Below, piece after piece: positions 35,216 through 47,113 of a DNA stretch of 64,000 nt; position 1 is the first letter of the stretch; each line of letters opens with the position of its first letter. The position numbers and the translations under genes are program-made. The stretch covers positions 2,081,476-2,145,475 of the forward strand of contig JADCRB010000162.1 of the NCBI GenBank assembly GCA_021464245.1, written 5' to 3'. Origin of the DNA: Carallia brachiata (taxonomy: Eukaryota; Streptophyta; Magnoliopsida; Malpighiales; Rhizophoraceae). Under the pieces are notes generated by a model. That model worked only from the letters and a program-made list of their open reading frames with translations. It was not told where the DNA came from and did no database searches.

Positions 35216-37802
35216 ATGAATACGGTCCTCTCCATAAACCCCACAAAACCCCACCATCCCCCAATTGCAATGCCAGGCCAGTTCTCGAACGACCCACATA
35301 AGAAGGACTGGAATGGAATCATCAAACGGCAAGCCAGGCTCAAAAACGACAGAGCCATTCTCTCTACTTATTCCCAAATGGAATCTCTTGGTATACAAAT
35401 CGATAAAGCCGCTCTGCCTCTCGTTTTCAAGGCCTGTACGAGGTTGAACGACGTTGAAAGAGGCAAGAGGGTACATTGCAGTATCGAGAATACCGATTTG
35501 GTTGAGGATGTTCGAGTTGGGAGCTCAATTGTTGACTTTTATTGCAAATGTGGGTTTCTTGAAGAAGGCCGGCGAGTGTTCGATCGAATGACTGAGAGAG
35601 ATTTGGTCCTGTGGAACGCCATGATAACTGGGTGTGTGAATTGCGGTTATTATGAGGAGGCAATTGGGTTGTTTCGAATGATGCAAGGGGAGGGTTTGGA
35701 ACCCAATTCCCGTTCTTTGGTGGCATTACTTTTAGCGTGTGAAGGGATTTTGGATATGAGACTAGGACAGGAGATACATGCGTGTTGCTTGAGGAATGGG
35801 TACTTTGATATGTATCCCCACATGGGTACTGCCTTAATTGGGTTCTATCTGAATTTTGATGTGAGAGCCTCCGGTTTGGTTTTTGGCTTAATGGTTGTGA
35901 GGAGTTCTGTGAGTTGGAATGCAATGATTAATGGCTATTTCGATGCTGGGAATTTTTCAAAAGCTTTGGAAATTTTGCTACAGATGCTTAATGACGGAGT
36001 TCAAGTTGATTTGGTCACAATGTTGATCATCATTCAGGTCTGTGGGGAATTGGGTTCTCTTGAATTGGGCACCAAATTCATCAAATGGCTGTTAAGCTGG
36101 GGTATTGCGATGATCTGTTCATAGTAAATGCATTGCTGAACATGTATAGTAAGCTTGGAAGTTTACATATGGCATGCAAACTATTCGCTATTGATATTTG
36201 CGATGTTCCTTTGTGGAATTCTATGATAGCGGTGTACACTGAATATGGCTGTTATGAGGAAGCAACTAGTTTGTTTAATAGAATGCATACTGCAATGAGA
36301 GAAAACGAGAGAACTATTGTAATTATGCTTTCCTTATGTGCTGAGCTAGATGGCGGCCTGGAAACAGGTAAGGCATTGCACGCATATGCATGCAAGAGAG
36401 GACTGCAGATGGATGATTCTGTTGGAAATGCATTGTTGAGTATGTACGCAGATCAAGATTGTGCTGAAGCTGCACAGAAGGTTTTTGATGATATTAGAGA
36501 TTTAGAGGTCCTCTCGTACAACACTCTGATCTTGGCTCTGGCCAGTAGCAATTTGAAGGGTAGAGCATGGGACCTCTTTGGAACGATGCGGGAATCTGAA
36601 ATTAAACCTAACTCTTATACAGCCATATCTCTCCTTGCAAGCTGTGAAGATGAAACTTGTCTCAATACTGGGCGTTCTCTTCATGGTTTTGTGATAAAAC
36701 AGAGTATTGAAATAGATTTATCTGAACACTGCACTAACTGTTATGTACATGAACTGTGGTGATGAAGCAACTGCTAGGAATCTATTTGAGGCCTGTCCCA
36801 ATAAAGACGTTATCTCATGGAATGCTATGATTGCCAGCTATATTGAGCGAAACCAAGCCAATGTAGCACTTCTACTTTTCAACCATATGATTTCACAAGT
36901 GGAGCCTAATGAGGTGACAATAGTAAATGTTCTTTCCTTGTGTACAGATCTTTCTAACCTGTCTATAGGTCAATGCTTGCATGCTTATGCAATACGAAGG
37001 CTGCCCTTTTGTATTTACAGATTATCTCTTGCAAATGCTTTGATAACAATGTACACAAGATGCGGCAGTATGCAAAATGCCGAAAAGATCTTTAAATCCT
37101 TACAAAGAAGAAATATCATCTCATGGAATGCTATAATAGCTGGCTATGGAACAAATGGTCGTGGTCATGATGCTATCCTTGCCTTTACACAGATGTTGGA
37201 AGATGGTTTCCAACCAAACGGGATAACGTTTTTATCTCTCATAACCGCTTGCCGCCACGCAGGTTTGATAGAAAAAGGTTTGGAAATTTTTCATTCCATG
37301 GTTAGGGATTTTAAGATCACCCCTGTACTTGCTCATTATGGATGTGCTGTTGATTTACTTGGTCGCGGTGGATGTTTAGACGAAGCTAGCCAATTTATAA
37401 ATTCCATGCCTCTTGAACCAGATGCAACAGTGTGGAGAGCCCTGCTTAGTGCTTGCCAAGTTCATTGTAATGTCAAACTAGCTGCAGCCGTTTTTGAAAA
37501 GCTTGTTGAATTAGAACCCATGAATGCTGCAAATTATGTAATGGTATCTAATATATATGCTGCGGCAGGTCTTTGGTCAGAGGTTAGACTAGTAAGAAAC
37601 GTCTGAAAGAGAAAGATTTAAGGAAGTCTCCGGGAACTAGTTGGATCGTTATTAGATCCAGGTTCACTCATTTACTGCAGGAGACACATCACATCCTCAA
37701 TCCAAAAAAATCTATGCGACATTGACTTCTTTATTGGCATTGATTAAAGAATTCGGATATGATACTGATTTTCATTTGATATTGCATGATGAAGGGGACT
37801 AG
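35216..37802 (+). pseudogene. PLS-class PPR protein gene (E/E+ type) with four frame breaks
   Basis: Intronless pentatricopeptide-repeat gene, normally an organellar RNA-binding factor for editing or processing. The start is the ATG at 35216; the frame is open slightly upstream but without an ATG. About 860 residues would result if the frame were continuous. Repeats show hallmark words: VFDRMTERDLVLWNAMITG, VSWNAMINGYF, DVISWNAMIASYIERNQ and NIISWNAIIAGYGTNGRGHD. The end has E and E+ motifs (PDATVWRALLSACQVHCNVK, ANYVMVSNIYAAAGLWSEV, then SPGTSWIVI and AGDTSHPQS) and stops at LHDEGD, before any DYW domain. Frame changes occur near 36074-36076, 36721-36735, 37597-37599 and 37661-37662. Three of them fit loss of one base from AAAA or GGG. 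Between breaks the coding sequence looks well preserved, so it is either a young pseudogene or a gene damaged by consensus errors. Confidence 0.85.
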
Positions 37803-38342
37803 ATTGAAAGTTGGAAAGTTCCGGAATGGCTAGAAGCTCGATCTTGTGTTTGAATTTTTCAGCTTGAAGCGAGAACTTGAAGCATTGGAATTATCTCCTT
37901 AGCCCAGAACATGCTTCTGCCAGATTGTTTGGAATTTCTCAGCCATTATAATTATCCATTCAATTTTCCCCGATGCAGGCAATATTGCAAGGCTTGAATA
38001 CGATGAATCGGAACAATTTAGCCAAGATTATACGCTATCAAGGCAGCATTAACTAGTCCTAGCAAAGACACAAAGTTGCATGCTGAACTAATCCACAGCA
38101 AGTATACCAGAAAAATATAATGTACTAATACTTAGGGGCCCACAGGTTCATATTGATACAGTTGGGTAGTGTACATTTTGCATCAGCTTCCAGCTTTCGA
38201 GGTTTATATTGCTTACATGTAAATAACTTTGTAAACTAATGAACCTTACTTTCCACAACTATTTGAACCATGTAGATGATTGTCTTTTGTGATTGTCATA
38301 GTAGAATTAGAATGAGGTTAAACTAGTTTCAAATTTTTGTTT

Positions 38343-40160
38343 TCACTGAGCAACAATCTGATCAAGTCGTAAGCCATCAAGCCAAGCCTGCAATCCCACA
38401 TCACTGCACTCAATTTGAGGATTTGAGTTAGCATGTGAGACTGGATTGGCAGCTATTCCTGGCAGGGAGTCCTTCAACACTGACTGAACCCATGACACAT
38501 CAGGCTTCTCTTCACAGCGAGCAGGACTGGATAACTGACTCTCCATTGAGGATGGGGAGTGACTGATTCTAGGTGACATACTTCCAGGCGAGGAAGAACA
38601 AAGTGAAGCCTGCAAAGAAGGTTGATGAGCATTCTTTGGAGATAAGACTGGTTTGTTAATTGGACCCAACTTGCTTCGCTGCTGCTTGGGTTGACTCAGA
38701 ACCGCCAATTTATACGAGGGCTAGACAACCTTGAAGGTCTCAGCAGAGGAAAACTTGTCAAGATTGGAATAGTTCGAGGTTGGACAAGCAGAAGGATTTG
38801 TAGAGTTGATACAGTTGTGTGGCTCGGAGGTACAGGACATTTCATTCAGGAGCTGCTGCTGCAGCTGCTACTTCTGCTTTTGAAATCCATGAAGCTCCTC
38901 TGATGGAGTGTCTCTTGCACTGAGAACTGCTCTAAGATGGCTTGGGTCATTTTGCTGATTCCAAGCCCTGGCTGAGTGCATATTGCATGAAGAAGACAAG
39001 GACAGTGGAGAACATGGAGCAGAAACTGTGGCCAAGTTGGATCCAGGCAAAGTGTTTGAGGCTGCATTACAATCCATGGCAGCTGTGCGAGGTGATTGCA
39101 CACCAAATGCATAAAGAGGCCTCAATTCCTCTGATGTGTGGGCAAAGAAGCACACGCGACGTTTGCAGGTTGTCCCATCCTTGCAAAATCGAGTTCTGTA
39201 TTGTGCTGGGTGAAGCCAGCACTCAAAGATGCCGTGAGCATATTCACAAAAATCTCCGCGCCTACATGCCCCTTTCCTGTGATCTGGACATGGCAGACAG
39301 CTGTAGTGGAACCTACTTGGGTCTCTTCTCCGCTCATTCTCACCTGGATGAAAGTAAGGACACTCGGTCCAGTCATGGGTATAGGCCCAGGAACAAGGGC
39401 GGACCTTGAAAGAGAACATCCTGAACTCATAAGTAGTATAAGCACTGTTGTTGACGTCTAGAGGAGAGAGATCAACTGAATTCCTTCTCAACAGGGTGAA
39501 CTTTTGCATCAAAAGGCTTGAAAGTATCGATTGAAGATGGCAGCAGACTTTCTTCTGACGACAAAGAGAGAGGCAGCGAACTCCAACTCAAACTGTCAAT
39601 CGAAGCTTGCAGATCCCTTTGACAGACAGAACCATCATTTCCCAAAAGTTCTTCAAGGTCGACCTTCGAATAGGGAGAATTTGGGGGCGAAACAACTACA
39701 TCAATGGGACGATGCCCATTGGCATCAATCGCATTAGGATCAGCACCAGCAAGTAAAAGCAACTTGACATGTTGAAAGCATTAAGGGATCCACCAAAGCA
39801 GCACAATGAAGGGCAGTGCGCTCTTATCCGGCCCGCAGGAGAAATTTACATCAATGTCAGGCAGGAGAAGAATAAGCTTCACAACATCAACGCTGCCATA
39901 CTTAGCAGCAACCATTAGCGGGGTTCTATGCTCGATAATCATCTTTTTAGACAAAGCGTCACGACCATACCAGATTCCAATCTCCCCGATCTCAGACTCG
40001 TCACATACAGAAAACTTAAAACTTTCAACATCATTATCTGCTGCCAACTCAAGCAACGCAGAAAAGAATGTGTTGTTGCTTCAACTGAACCAATTGAACC
40101 TTTCATTTCTTCAGTAAAAGAATTGCTTTCTGGGGTTAAACTAGCAGGCCCTCCACACAT
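38343..40160 (-). pseudogene. CCCH tandem zinc-finger protein with ankyrin repeats (RR-TZF type), disrupted
   Basis: Plant arginine-rich tandem CCCH protein, a family of RNA-binding regulators in stress and hormone responses that locate to P-bodies and stress granules. It starts MCGGPASLTPE at 40160. Ankyrin repeats follow (IEHRTPLMVAAKYGSVDVVK, then AGADPNAIDANGHRPIDVVV). Next come the RR region ([16 protein letters not shown], then [17 protein letters not shown]) and two fingers spaced C-X7-C-X5-C-X3-H-X16-C-X5-C-X4-C-X3-H (about 39300-39130), a perfect family match. It ends PDVSWVQSVLKDSL, then GLQAWLDGL and LDQIVAQ. About 605 residues if whole. Five frame breaks lie near 40062-40065, 39815-39822, 39793-39794, 39768 and 39474-39480. 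Two in-frame TAG codons lie at 38868-38870 and 38721-38723. The genes of this family are usually intronless, so introns do not explain the breaks. The well-preserved fingers argue against great age. Confidence 0.85.
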
Positions 40161-40340
40161 GTTTCAAACAACTTAGAAACCAATGTGAAGATGATACCTC
40201 ATATATCAGATACAGAATACACACAAAACAACGTACGAATCAGACAAAGATTGGAACTTTAAGCTTGCAGCGTACAGGAAAACAAAGGTGAAACAGTGGG
40301 ATACTCCAACCCAGTGGAGGATCTGGCCATTTGGATTGGT

Positions 40341-40350
40341 CTATATATAG
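40341..40350 (-). promoter_or_regulatory. Candidate TATA box for the CCCH gene
   Basis: CTATATATAG, a self-complementary TATA-like core, lies 181 bp upstream of the CCCH start codon. It would give a leader of about 150 nt. Position only. Confidence 0.35.
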
Positions 40351-40859
40351 ATAAAAAATAAATAAAATAAATAAATAAGTCTGCAAAGTTCTGCAAGAAG
40401 GAAAGAAAATATTTTTCGGAGATTCTAATGTGGTGGAAGCGGACAGAATACAGACAGAAAACTTTTGGATTAACTTCAAGGACTTGATCACCACGAAACA
40501 TTTGGCTTTTGATTATGAATGGCTGAGGAATCAGGCTCAAGTTAATAAAAAATGATTTTTTAAAAAAACAATTTTAAATTTCTTATATAAAAAATCAATA
40601 GATATATAACTAGTATGATAAAGTACGTAACAAACAATATAAATGTACAAAGAGTTATGAAAATATTCAATAATATCACTACTTGAATTAGTAATTTAGT
40701 AATAATTCGATGTATTTCTCTCCTACTTAATTTGGGTTCAAATCTCACAAACAGCGTTTCACAGGTTTGACTGCTAAATTTGGTCAATTTGACTGTGTCC
40801 CGCGTGCCTTTTATTTCAGACTTATTAATACTATTTGATTGGTTTGGGAAGACTTACTT

Positions 40860-40930
40860 GAATTTAACAGTACTTAAGTGGTGAGTCTCTACTTATGAGT
40901 TTGGTTAAATGAAATAAAACAAATGGAGTT
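40860..40930 (+). repeat. Short dispersed repeat, copy
   Basis: GTGAGTCTCTACTTATGAGT, then TTGGTTAAATGAAATAAAAC corresponds to the copy at 16665-16740 (same orientation). Confidence 0.45.
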
Positions 40931-42088
40931 ACATTGATTCCAACTCACATATCTAATAATCGACATACTCTCAATATTTTTTTCCCTGTTAAAAAAAAAT
41001 TCAATAATATCTAGTTGTACATTATTTTGCATCCGGTTGCATGTGTTGTTGCCCTAATTATACATTTATATTTGATAAATTTAGACCAAAAAAAAAACTC
41101 AACTTTTTTTTAGAATAATTTTGAAATATATATTTTTTTTAGTAAATGAGACTTACCATAATAGATGATATCGGGTCGATTACACTTTTATCCATTGATT
41201 ATTATGATATGTTAAGTAAAAAATAGAAAAGGAAAGGGCTAAAGAGCTGATAAAAGAAAAAGGAAAGAAACCCAAATAGAGAAAGAGAGGCCGCGTGCGC
41301 ATACACGACAGGGGTATGCAAGCACTCGCAGCAAAAACCAAACGAAGTAACAAACAAATGTACCATTTTCATTGAAAGACAAAGTTCGGTTTTTTTTTAA
41401 AACAATGCAATGTTTTTATTTTTCAAATTCAGTTTTTGGTAAGGTTTGGTTGCCAAGGCCATATGGTCCTTCTTTTGCTTTTTATTTCGTTTCCCACAAC
41501 CTCTTTCGGCAGCCGCAGAATATGAAAGAGCTAAAATCCACGCAATGATATTTGCAGGATTGACGGAGGATAACGAAAAGGTGTCCATCAATGATAATTA
41601 AATTAGCGAATTTTTCTTGGTGGGGTAGGGTAAACTATGATAATTGATGAAATCAATGATATTTGATAATAAAAGAGAGAGAGAGAGACAGAGAGAGAAG
41701 AAAATTACACTAGCTGATGAACCGCAGCCCACTAAAGTTAAACCAAAGTTTGGAATTTTAAAGAGGAAAACAGTCTAAAATTGGGTTACTCATTCAGTAT
41801 CACCTACAACTACTCATGTTAACCCACTATTCGCACTGCCAATACCATAACACAAACTCTTATCGCACAAATATCATAATATAATGTGTAGCATGCTGAT
41901 GTGATGCGTGAGTTCGGACCATTGCATAGATTTTTATTTCAGGAAGCGAGCGTAAAAATAAAAAATAAAAAAAAATTCATGTCTCGCGGTTAAAAAATTA
42001 GTAAGTTCATAAGTAGAAGAATTGGAAATATTGGGAACTAAGTCCATCCGCTAGCTTGTCATTTGCATTGGAATAAAAAATAATCAAA

Positions 42089-42344
42089 TTGGTGCATCTG
42101 TTACATGAGCTTCTAAACAATCCTGGTCAGGTTGGAGATGAAGCTGCCTTTATTTTTCCTAGATTGATTGCTGAGAAGGAGGGTCTTCAGAAGTTAGCTT
42201 TTGAGGCTAATGCTCTTGATAAGTTTTGCAACCATTTGCAAAAAGGTCAATTGCACGCCCAGTTTTTGCAATGGCGTATTGCTGGTTGATTTATGCTGTA
42301 GGTTGGAGGCCCGCAGAACTAGATTTTTATCATTGCAGGTTCTG
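42089..42344 (+). pseudogene. Fragment of an armadillo-repeat protein gene
   Basis: The translation LLHELLNNPGQVGDEAAFI, then KEGLQKLAFEANALDKFCNH resembles ARM-repeat proteins of the ARMC8 type. It continues in another frame, after a break near 42270, as LLVDLCCRLEARRTRFLSLQ. The fragment covers about 85 residues and ends at a TTGCAG that may be an old exon edge. No start, no further exons and no stop belonging to it were found on either side. It sits about 250 bp past the stop codon of the convergent RbcX gene. Probably an isolated duplicated fragment. Confidence 0.65.
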
Positions 42345-42598
42345 TGGACTAAATTCCTACCAAACCAACAAAACAAACTAATGTCTATGAACTACCCGAT
42401 GAAAATGAGCGAAGAAACAAGTTAAAACATAAATGCAACTAAGCAGAATCCCATTTAGATCCCCCTATGGATAATGATGAACTAGACTATAATCTACATT
42501 AAACCATATACAACAGTTATGCCTCATTACTAGCCCCACTGGAAGGGAACAACAAACATAGACTAAAAAAGAGCAGGGAAAAATACACTGGCATCCCT

Positions 42599-44710
42599 TC
42601 AGCCAATTTTCTCTGTGTTTGAGTCATCTGATGGCCATATCACAGTCTCCATGAGCCGCTCACGCATCAATTCCAAGTTCTCGTTAGAGATTTCTTTATA
42701 TATCTCTGCATGATCACATTTCTACATTCACAGAGAAAACCAGAAAACATCTTTGTTACCATTTTAGATTTCGATTATTCCATATTTCTGCAGTAAAATT
42801 TGTTCTATGTTGCTAAACGTATTAATTCAAACTAGGGGAAGCACTCATCACCTTAACCCACTTTCCATACAAGTGAAGCCTTGTCACCATTATTCTTTCA
42901 GCAAGGTCCTGCTTTTCCTATCAGTAGAAAACATGATTCCAATCAGATATTTATTTCTCCTTCACAAATTTTGTTTGCAGAATGTGAATTAAGATGATGC
43001 AGAAACATTAAAGTTGGTTTAAATTGTAACTGGTTTAAATCAACACACACAAAAAAAAAAAAGTGAACTACTAAGATTTTAAAGTAATCAAACGAAGCAT
43101 GACTGTTTCGAACAAGACTACCTTCCCAAGAGTGCGGATAAAACGCTTGCCATCTCCAGGCTTATTTGAGGCAACAAAACTGTCAAATTGGACAAACAAG
43201 CAGAACTTTAAAGATGTAGAAATAAAAAATCAGCTAATCCAGGAACTCTGCCCACGTCAAAATAAATGCATGCATGCAAGCATGAGGATACAGATTCCCA
43301 ACCAAGTTCTATTTTTCAGAGCCTTGATTATATGCCAATTTTTTTCGGTTCATTAAGAGGTCTATTAGGCTGTTGGCCATATAACAAGGCATAGCTCTCT
43401 CCTTTAATGTAAATCCCACACCTCCTCTCCTTGGATTTGAACCTGAGACTCCAAGATTGATGTCTCAGTTTTTAATCATTGGCTTGTCCAAATAAGGACA
43501 ACTATATACCAATTTCCCAAAGGAATAAGATGGCTAGTGCTGGTTGCCCCATATTCTCTTCTTCCCTTTTTTTTCTTTTTGCAGTCTTTATGTTGATACA
43601 GCCAAACCTTTCTCCTGTAAAATTCTTAATTATGGGACTAAAGCTGTCAAAATCCTACTCATCAGGCCATTTGAAGATTCAGAATGTCAAAATTACGGCT
43701 CCAATCGGATAGTCACACAAGCTATTCGATTAGAAGACCACGCGATAGTAGTGGACAGAATGAAGATGTCACTTACTCGTAGAACCACCGATATTGCGTT
43801 GGATTCATCTCATAGAGCTGGCCAAGGACAGTCCTTACTGCTTTGTATGTGAAATAGTTCAACATTTGCTGCAGCCAGGAGCATCTTGGTCAACATCAAT
43901 AGCATGTGTACATGCGTAAAAAGACCAACTCTTTCACGCCTTTAAAGGGGCATGAATTGACCACAAACACGCAGGTTGTTCGAGAACAAAACTTATCTCG
44001 ATTTCAACATTGCTTAAATCGCATAGACCTTAACTATGACTGTGAGACAGTAACTGGATATGCAGATCCGCAGAACTTACACAATGGCAAGCAAATCAAA
44101 GTGGGATTCAAGGCTGATCGAAATAGATTTCGAGAAGTGAAATATGTATAACAAACACAGACATAGAACTCATTTAAAATCTTCTGTATACAGTTACTAA
44201 TTTAGTGCTCCAAACACACAGAATCCTAAAATTACAGTGATCTTCCTGACAAAACTCTTAGTTGACATATGACAGTGGCAAATTTCAAGGAATTGTGGCA
44301 AGTTCATAGTCATCAAATCGCATCACACCATTCATGAGATAGAAACAGCACAATGAACAAGGCCATCTACCAAAAATCTAGACTTATTGTATCAAATGGT
44401 AACTGGCAATAACTTGTCTCACCGTTTTAACATCTTCAAAATTATCTTCATATTGTCCTCCCAACTCGCTGACAATCCCAAGCCGCCGGTCCTTTCTCCG
44501 TTTCCTTGCACTATTGTTTATTGAAATCAATTTCGATGATGACTTGCAACTTTGCCAAGAATCCACAAAGGAACTCCCCAACTCCAAGGATCCAACCTTG
44601 GCTGATTGCTTTCTTTTCATTGGATTCCACTGCAAAACCAAATCTCCACCATTCTTAGTAGTGGGAAGCGCATCCAAACACAGACATGGACTCGTGTGGG
44701 AGTCGACCAT
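42599..44710 (-). CDS. RBCX2: Chaperonin-like RbcX protein, plastid (type II)
   Basis: Rubisco assembly chaperone: the RbcX dimer clamps the C-terminal tail of folded RbcL in the chloroplast stroma. Five exons on the minus strand: 44710-44423, 43868-43777, 43179-43122, 42917-42852, 42721-42599. All have GT-AG introns and join in phase to 208 residues. The N-terminus is Ser-rich and basic (SSSKLISINNSARKRRKDRR), compatible with a transit peptide. The RbcX domain spans about residues 97-200 with NYFTYKAVRTVLGQLYEMNP, NKPGDGKRFIRTLGKEKQDL, RIMVTRLHLYGKWVKKCDHA and ENLELMRERLMETVIWPSDD. The start is uncertain. An upstream ATG at 44741 begins MVGAL, like the known plant protein, but is 31 nt away and thus out of frame with VVGSSMVDS. 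Either Met at 44710 is used or there is a small indel near 44720. The gene is complete otherwise. The choice of RbcX2 over another plant RbcX is from remembered family sequence. Confidence 0.9.
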
Positions 44711-45120
44711 GGACGAACCCACCACACAGAGCTCCCACCATTTTCTCCGGGAAATAAGACCAACCTTAACCTGCAAAATGCTTTGAACCCCAGATCAAGA
44801 TTGCAACTTTCTGGCTGAAGGCCTAGTCTTTTTAAGAAAATAACAGCTACCCAATAAAATAATGTGAAAAGGGCATCCAAGAAAGGGAAAATTCCTTGAT
44901 TGTAATCAGTCAGAGATTCATGAACCGAAGTTTTGGGGAGCAGGGAAAGTGTGAAAAAATGCGTGTGGAGTTCCCGAATCTGAACGTTTGAAAATTCGCA
45001 ACCAGACAAAAATCTGAGGTCCAAAATCCTCCAAACCAGGATTTAGGATACAAACAAAAATAAAAAGTCTGTCAAACTTGGAAACCTGTAAGAATCCCAA
45101 CTTTAGGTGTTGTCCAAATA

Positions 45121-45270
45121 AAACAGGAAGATGATTTTTTTTAAATGATTGTAATATTTTTTATAATAAAAAAATAAATTAATATTTTATTTTTTTATTT
45201 TTTTATAAAAATATAATTAAAATTTTAAAAAATTACCTCTTCATTTTAATTGGATAGAATTTCAGACAAA
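45121..45270. repeat. AT-rich element related to the 11.1-kb foldback
   Basis: The right part, reverse-complemented, reads TGAAATTCTATCCAATTAAA, then ATGAAGAGGTAATTTTT, resembling the right arm at 11190-11240 (TCTAATTATAAAGAGGTTTT, then AATTTTT). The left arm is weak. It lies about 420-560 bp upstream of the RbcX start. Confidence 0.4.
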
Positions 45271-45414
45271 AATCGGGTTACCCTATTAGTTAAAGCTTGC
45301 TTTGTCGATGTTCTTTTTTCTACCGTTTTGTTGTGTCTAAAGTCTAAAGTCTAAACAGAACCCGGAGTTAAAGTAGATGGACGGATACTTCCTCCGATTC
45401 GGTGGCTTTCTTGC

Positions 45415-45420
45415 CACGTG
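45415..45420 (-). promoter_or_regulatory. G-box upstream of RbcX
   Basis: CACGTG within TTGCCACGTGGGGAAA, about 700 bp upstream of the RbcX start codon and about 1.7 kb from the divergent hnRNP-like gene. The motif is a palindrome. Light regulation is inferred from the motif and the plastid role. Confidence 0.35.
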
Positions 45421-47113
45421 GGGAAATCTTCTGAATATTTGTTTCGTGACTCTCTGCATCAAAAATTGTACGAGAAGAAACAATACATCTTTCCCACGCG
45501 CAATCTTGTGATGTGCAACTTTTTTGGTTGTTGTTTTTGACCCCTTATGATTAAAAAAAGTCAAATTAAATATCATTTTATTTTATTTTATACATTTATT
45601 TTTAAATTCATGAGTTTGATTGTCTTTTTTTTTTTTTTTTTATCTGAGACCGTCCAGTATTCAGTTTAATAAATTAATTAATATAGACCGACTCAAGCAG
45701 GATCTAAAGGGTCAATTTTCTGTAATCATCACGATTTTTTCGTATTATTTCAGCATGCTTTATTTTTCTAAAAATTTTGTAATTGTTATAATCAAATAGT
45801 ATTAAAGATTAGTTTACATTTCTTCTTAGTTTGATCAAATATGAATCAATTATATTGAAATTTACTCATAAAAAATGTCCTCTTCTCCACCCTAACCAGA
45901 CCAAACAAAAAATCATATGGGAATTTGACCTCAAAATAAAATTTTTGTAAATAAATAAAGAAAATGCTCATTATGTTTATTAAAATAAATTTAAAACTAA
46001 ATATCACATTTTATGCTAATGGCTTTTTCATAAATTCTTGATAGACAAGGATTGGGCTCGTGCAACGGGAAAAAGATTTAAAAAAAAAAAAAAAAAGGAA
46101 AAACCTGATAGGCTTTTGCTCCAAAGGGTTAAAAAAATTTTTTAAAAAAAATACAAAAAACAAAAAACAACCGGCTGGAACTACAAATTTTCGCCTCCGA
46201 CAAGTCGGTTATTCAAAATAGGCTATATAGGCTAGAGCGCATAGGAAAATCTGAATTAGTTGAGCCCACCCAGGCCCAGAAAATAAAACTACGTCTTTTT
46301 CTCGACAAAAATAAATTATCTTCGTCATATTACCATAAATAACGGATAACATTAATTTTAGTCTTAAATATTCATATATTTTTAATAAAATCTTAATTTT
46401 TTTAATTAATTTTACATTTTTCAGTTCTTTAATAATTGGATTTTTTTCGTCAATGAAATCAAATTATGTAAAATGTATTTTAATCAAATGAAAATAAATT
46501 AAAAAATTTTAAATGCCAAATTTAATTATTTTTAGAAAATATTATAATAAATAAATACAAAATAGGAATATTTACACACTTTTTTTATTCTTATCTAATT
46601 AATTAAAGTATATTATAAACAATTTAATTGAAAATAATTAACAAAAAAAGATTTTTATTTTTATTTTTTTTTTGAGTGAATATAATTTATTCATCATTTT
46701 ATACCATATAATAAATGAGGTCACTTAAATAAAAAAAATTAAAAATAAAATTTAAATGATATTAAATTATAATTTAATTTTACATATCTACAAAATAGGT
46801 AAAATTAATAAACACTCAAAAAAAAATTAATTTAATTGTAAAAATTTTAAAAATATAATATTTAGTTAAAAAATTAATTATTTAAAATTTAATTGTAAAA
46901 ATGTATAAAATTTTATGAATAAAAAACGTATTATCCCTGCAATTGTAGAGATAAAAGGAGTGCCCTAAGCCGAGGCAGGCGGCCAGGGCAGGCCAATCTG
47001 AGTACAACTCCGGTGGCGTAGCTGTAGACTGTGGGCTGTAGAGTAGAGGAGGAAGTTTCAGTTTCAAACCATCGTTCGCATCGCAAGATCTACATCCATA
47101 AACACGCACCACC
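45421..47113. other. Intergenic region between the divergent RbcX and hnRNP-like genes
   Basis: Mostly AT-rich, with A-runs at about 46079-46096 and long AAATTTAATT-type stretches at 46320-46900. Composition becomes balanced from about 46940, consistent with the core promoter and leader of the hnRNP-like gene. No gene was seen. Confidence 0.6.
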
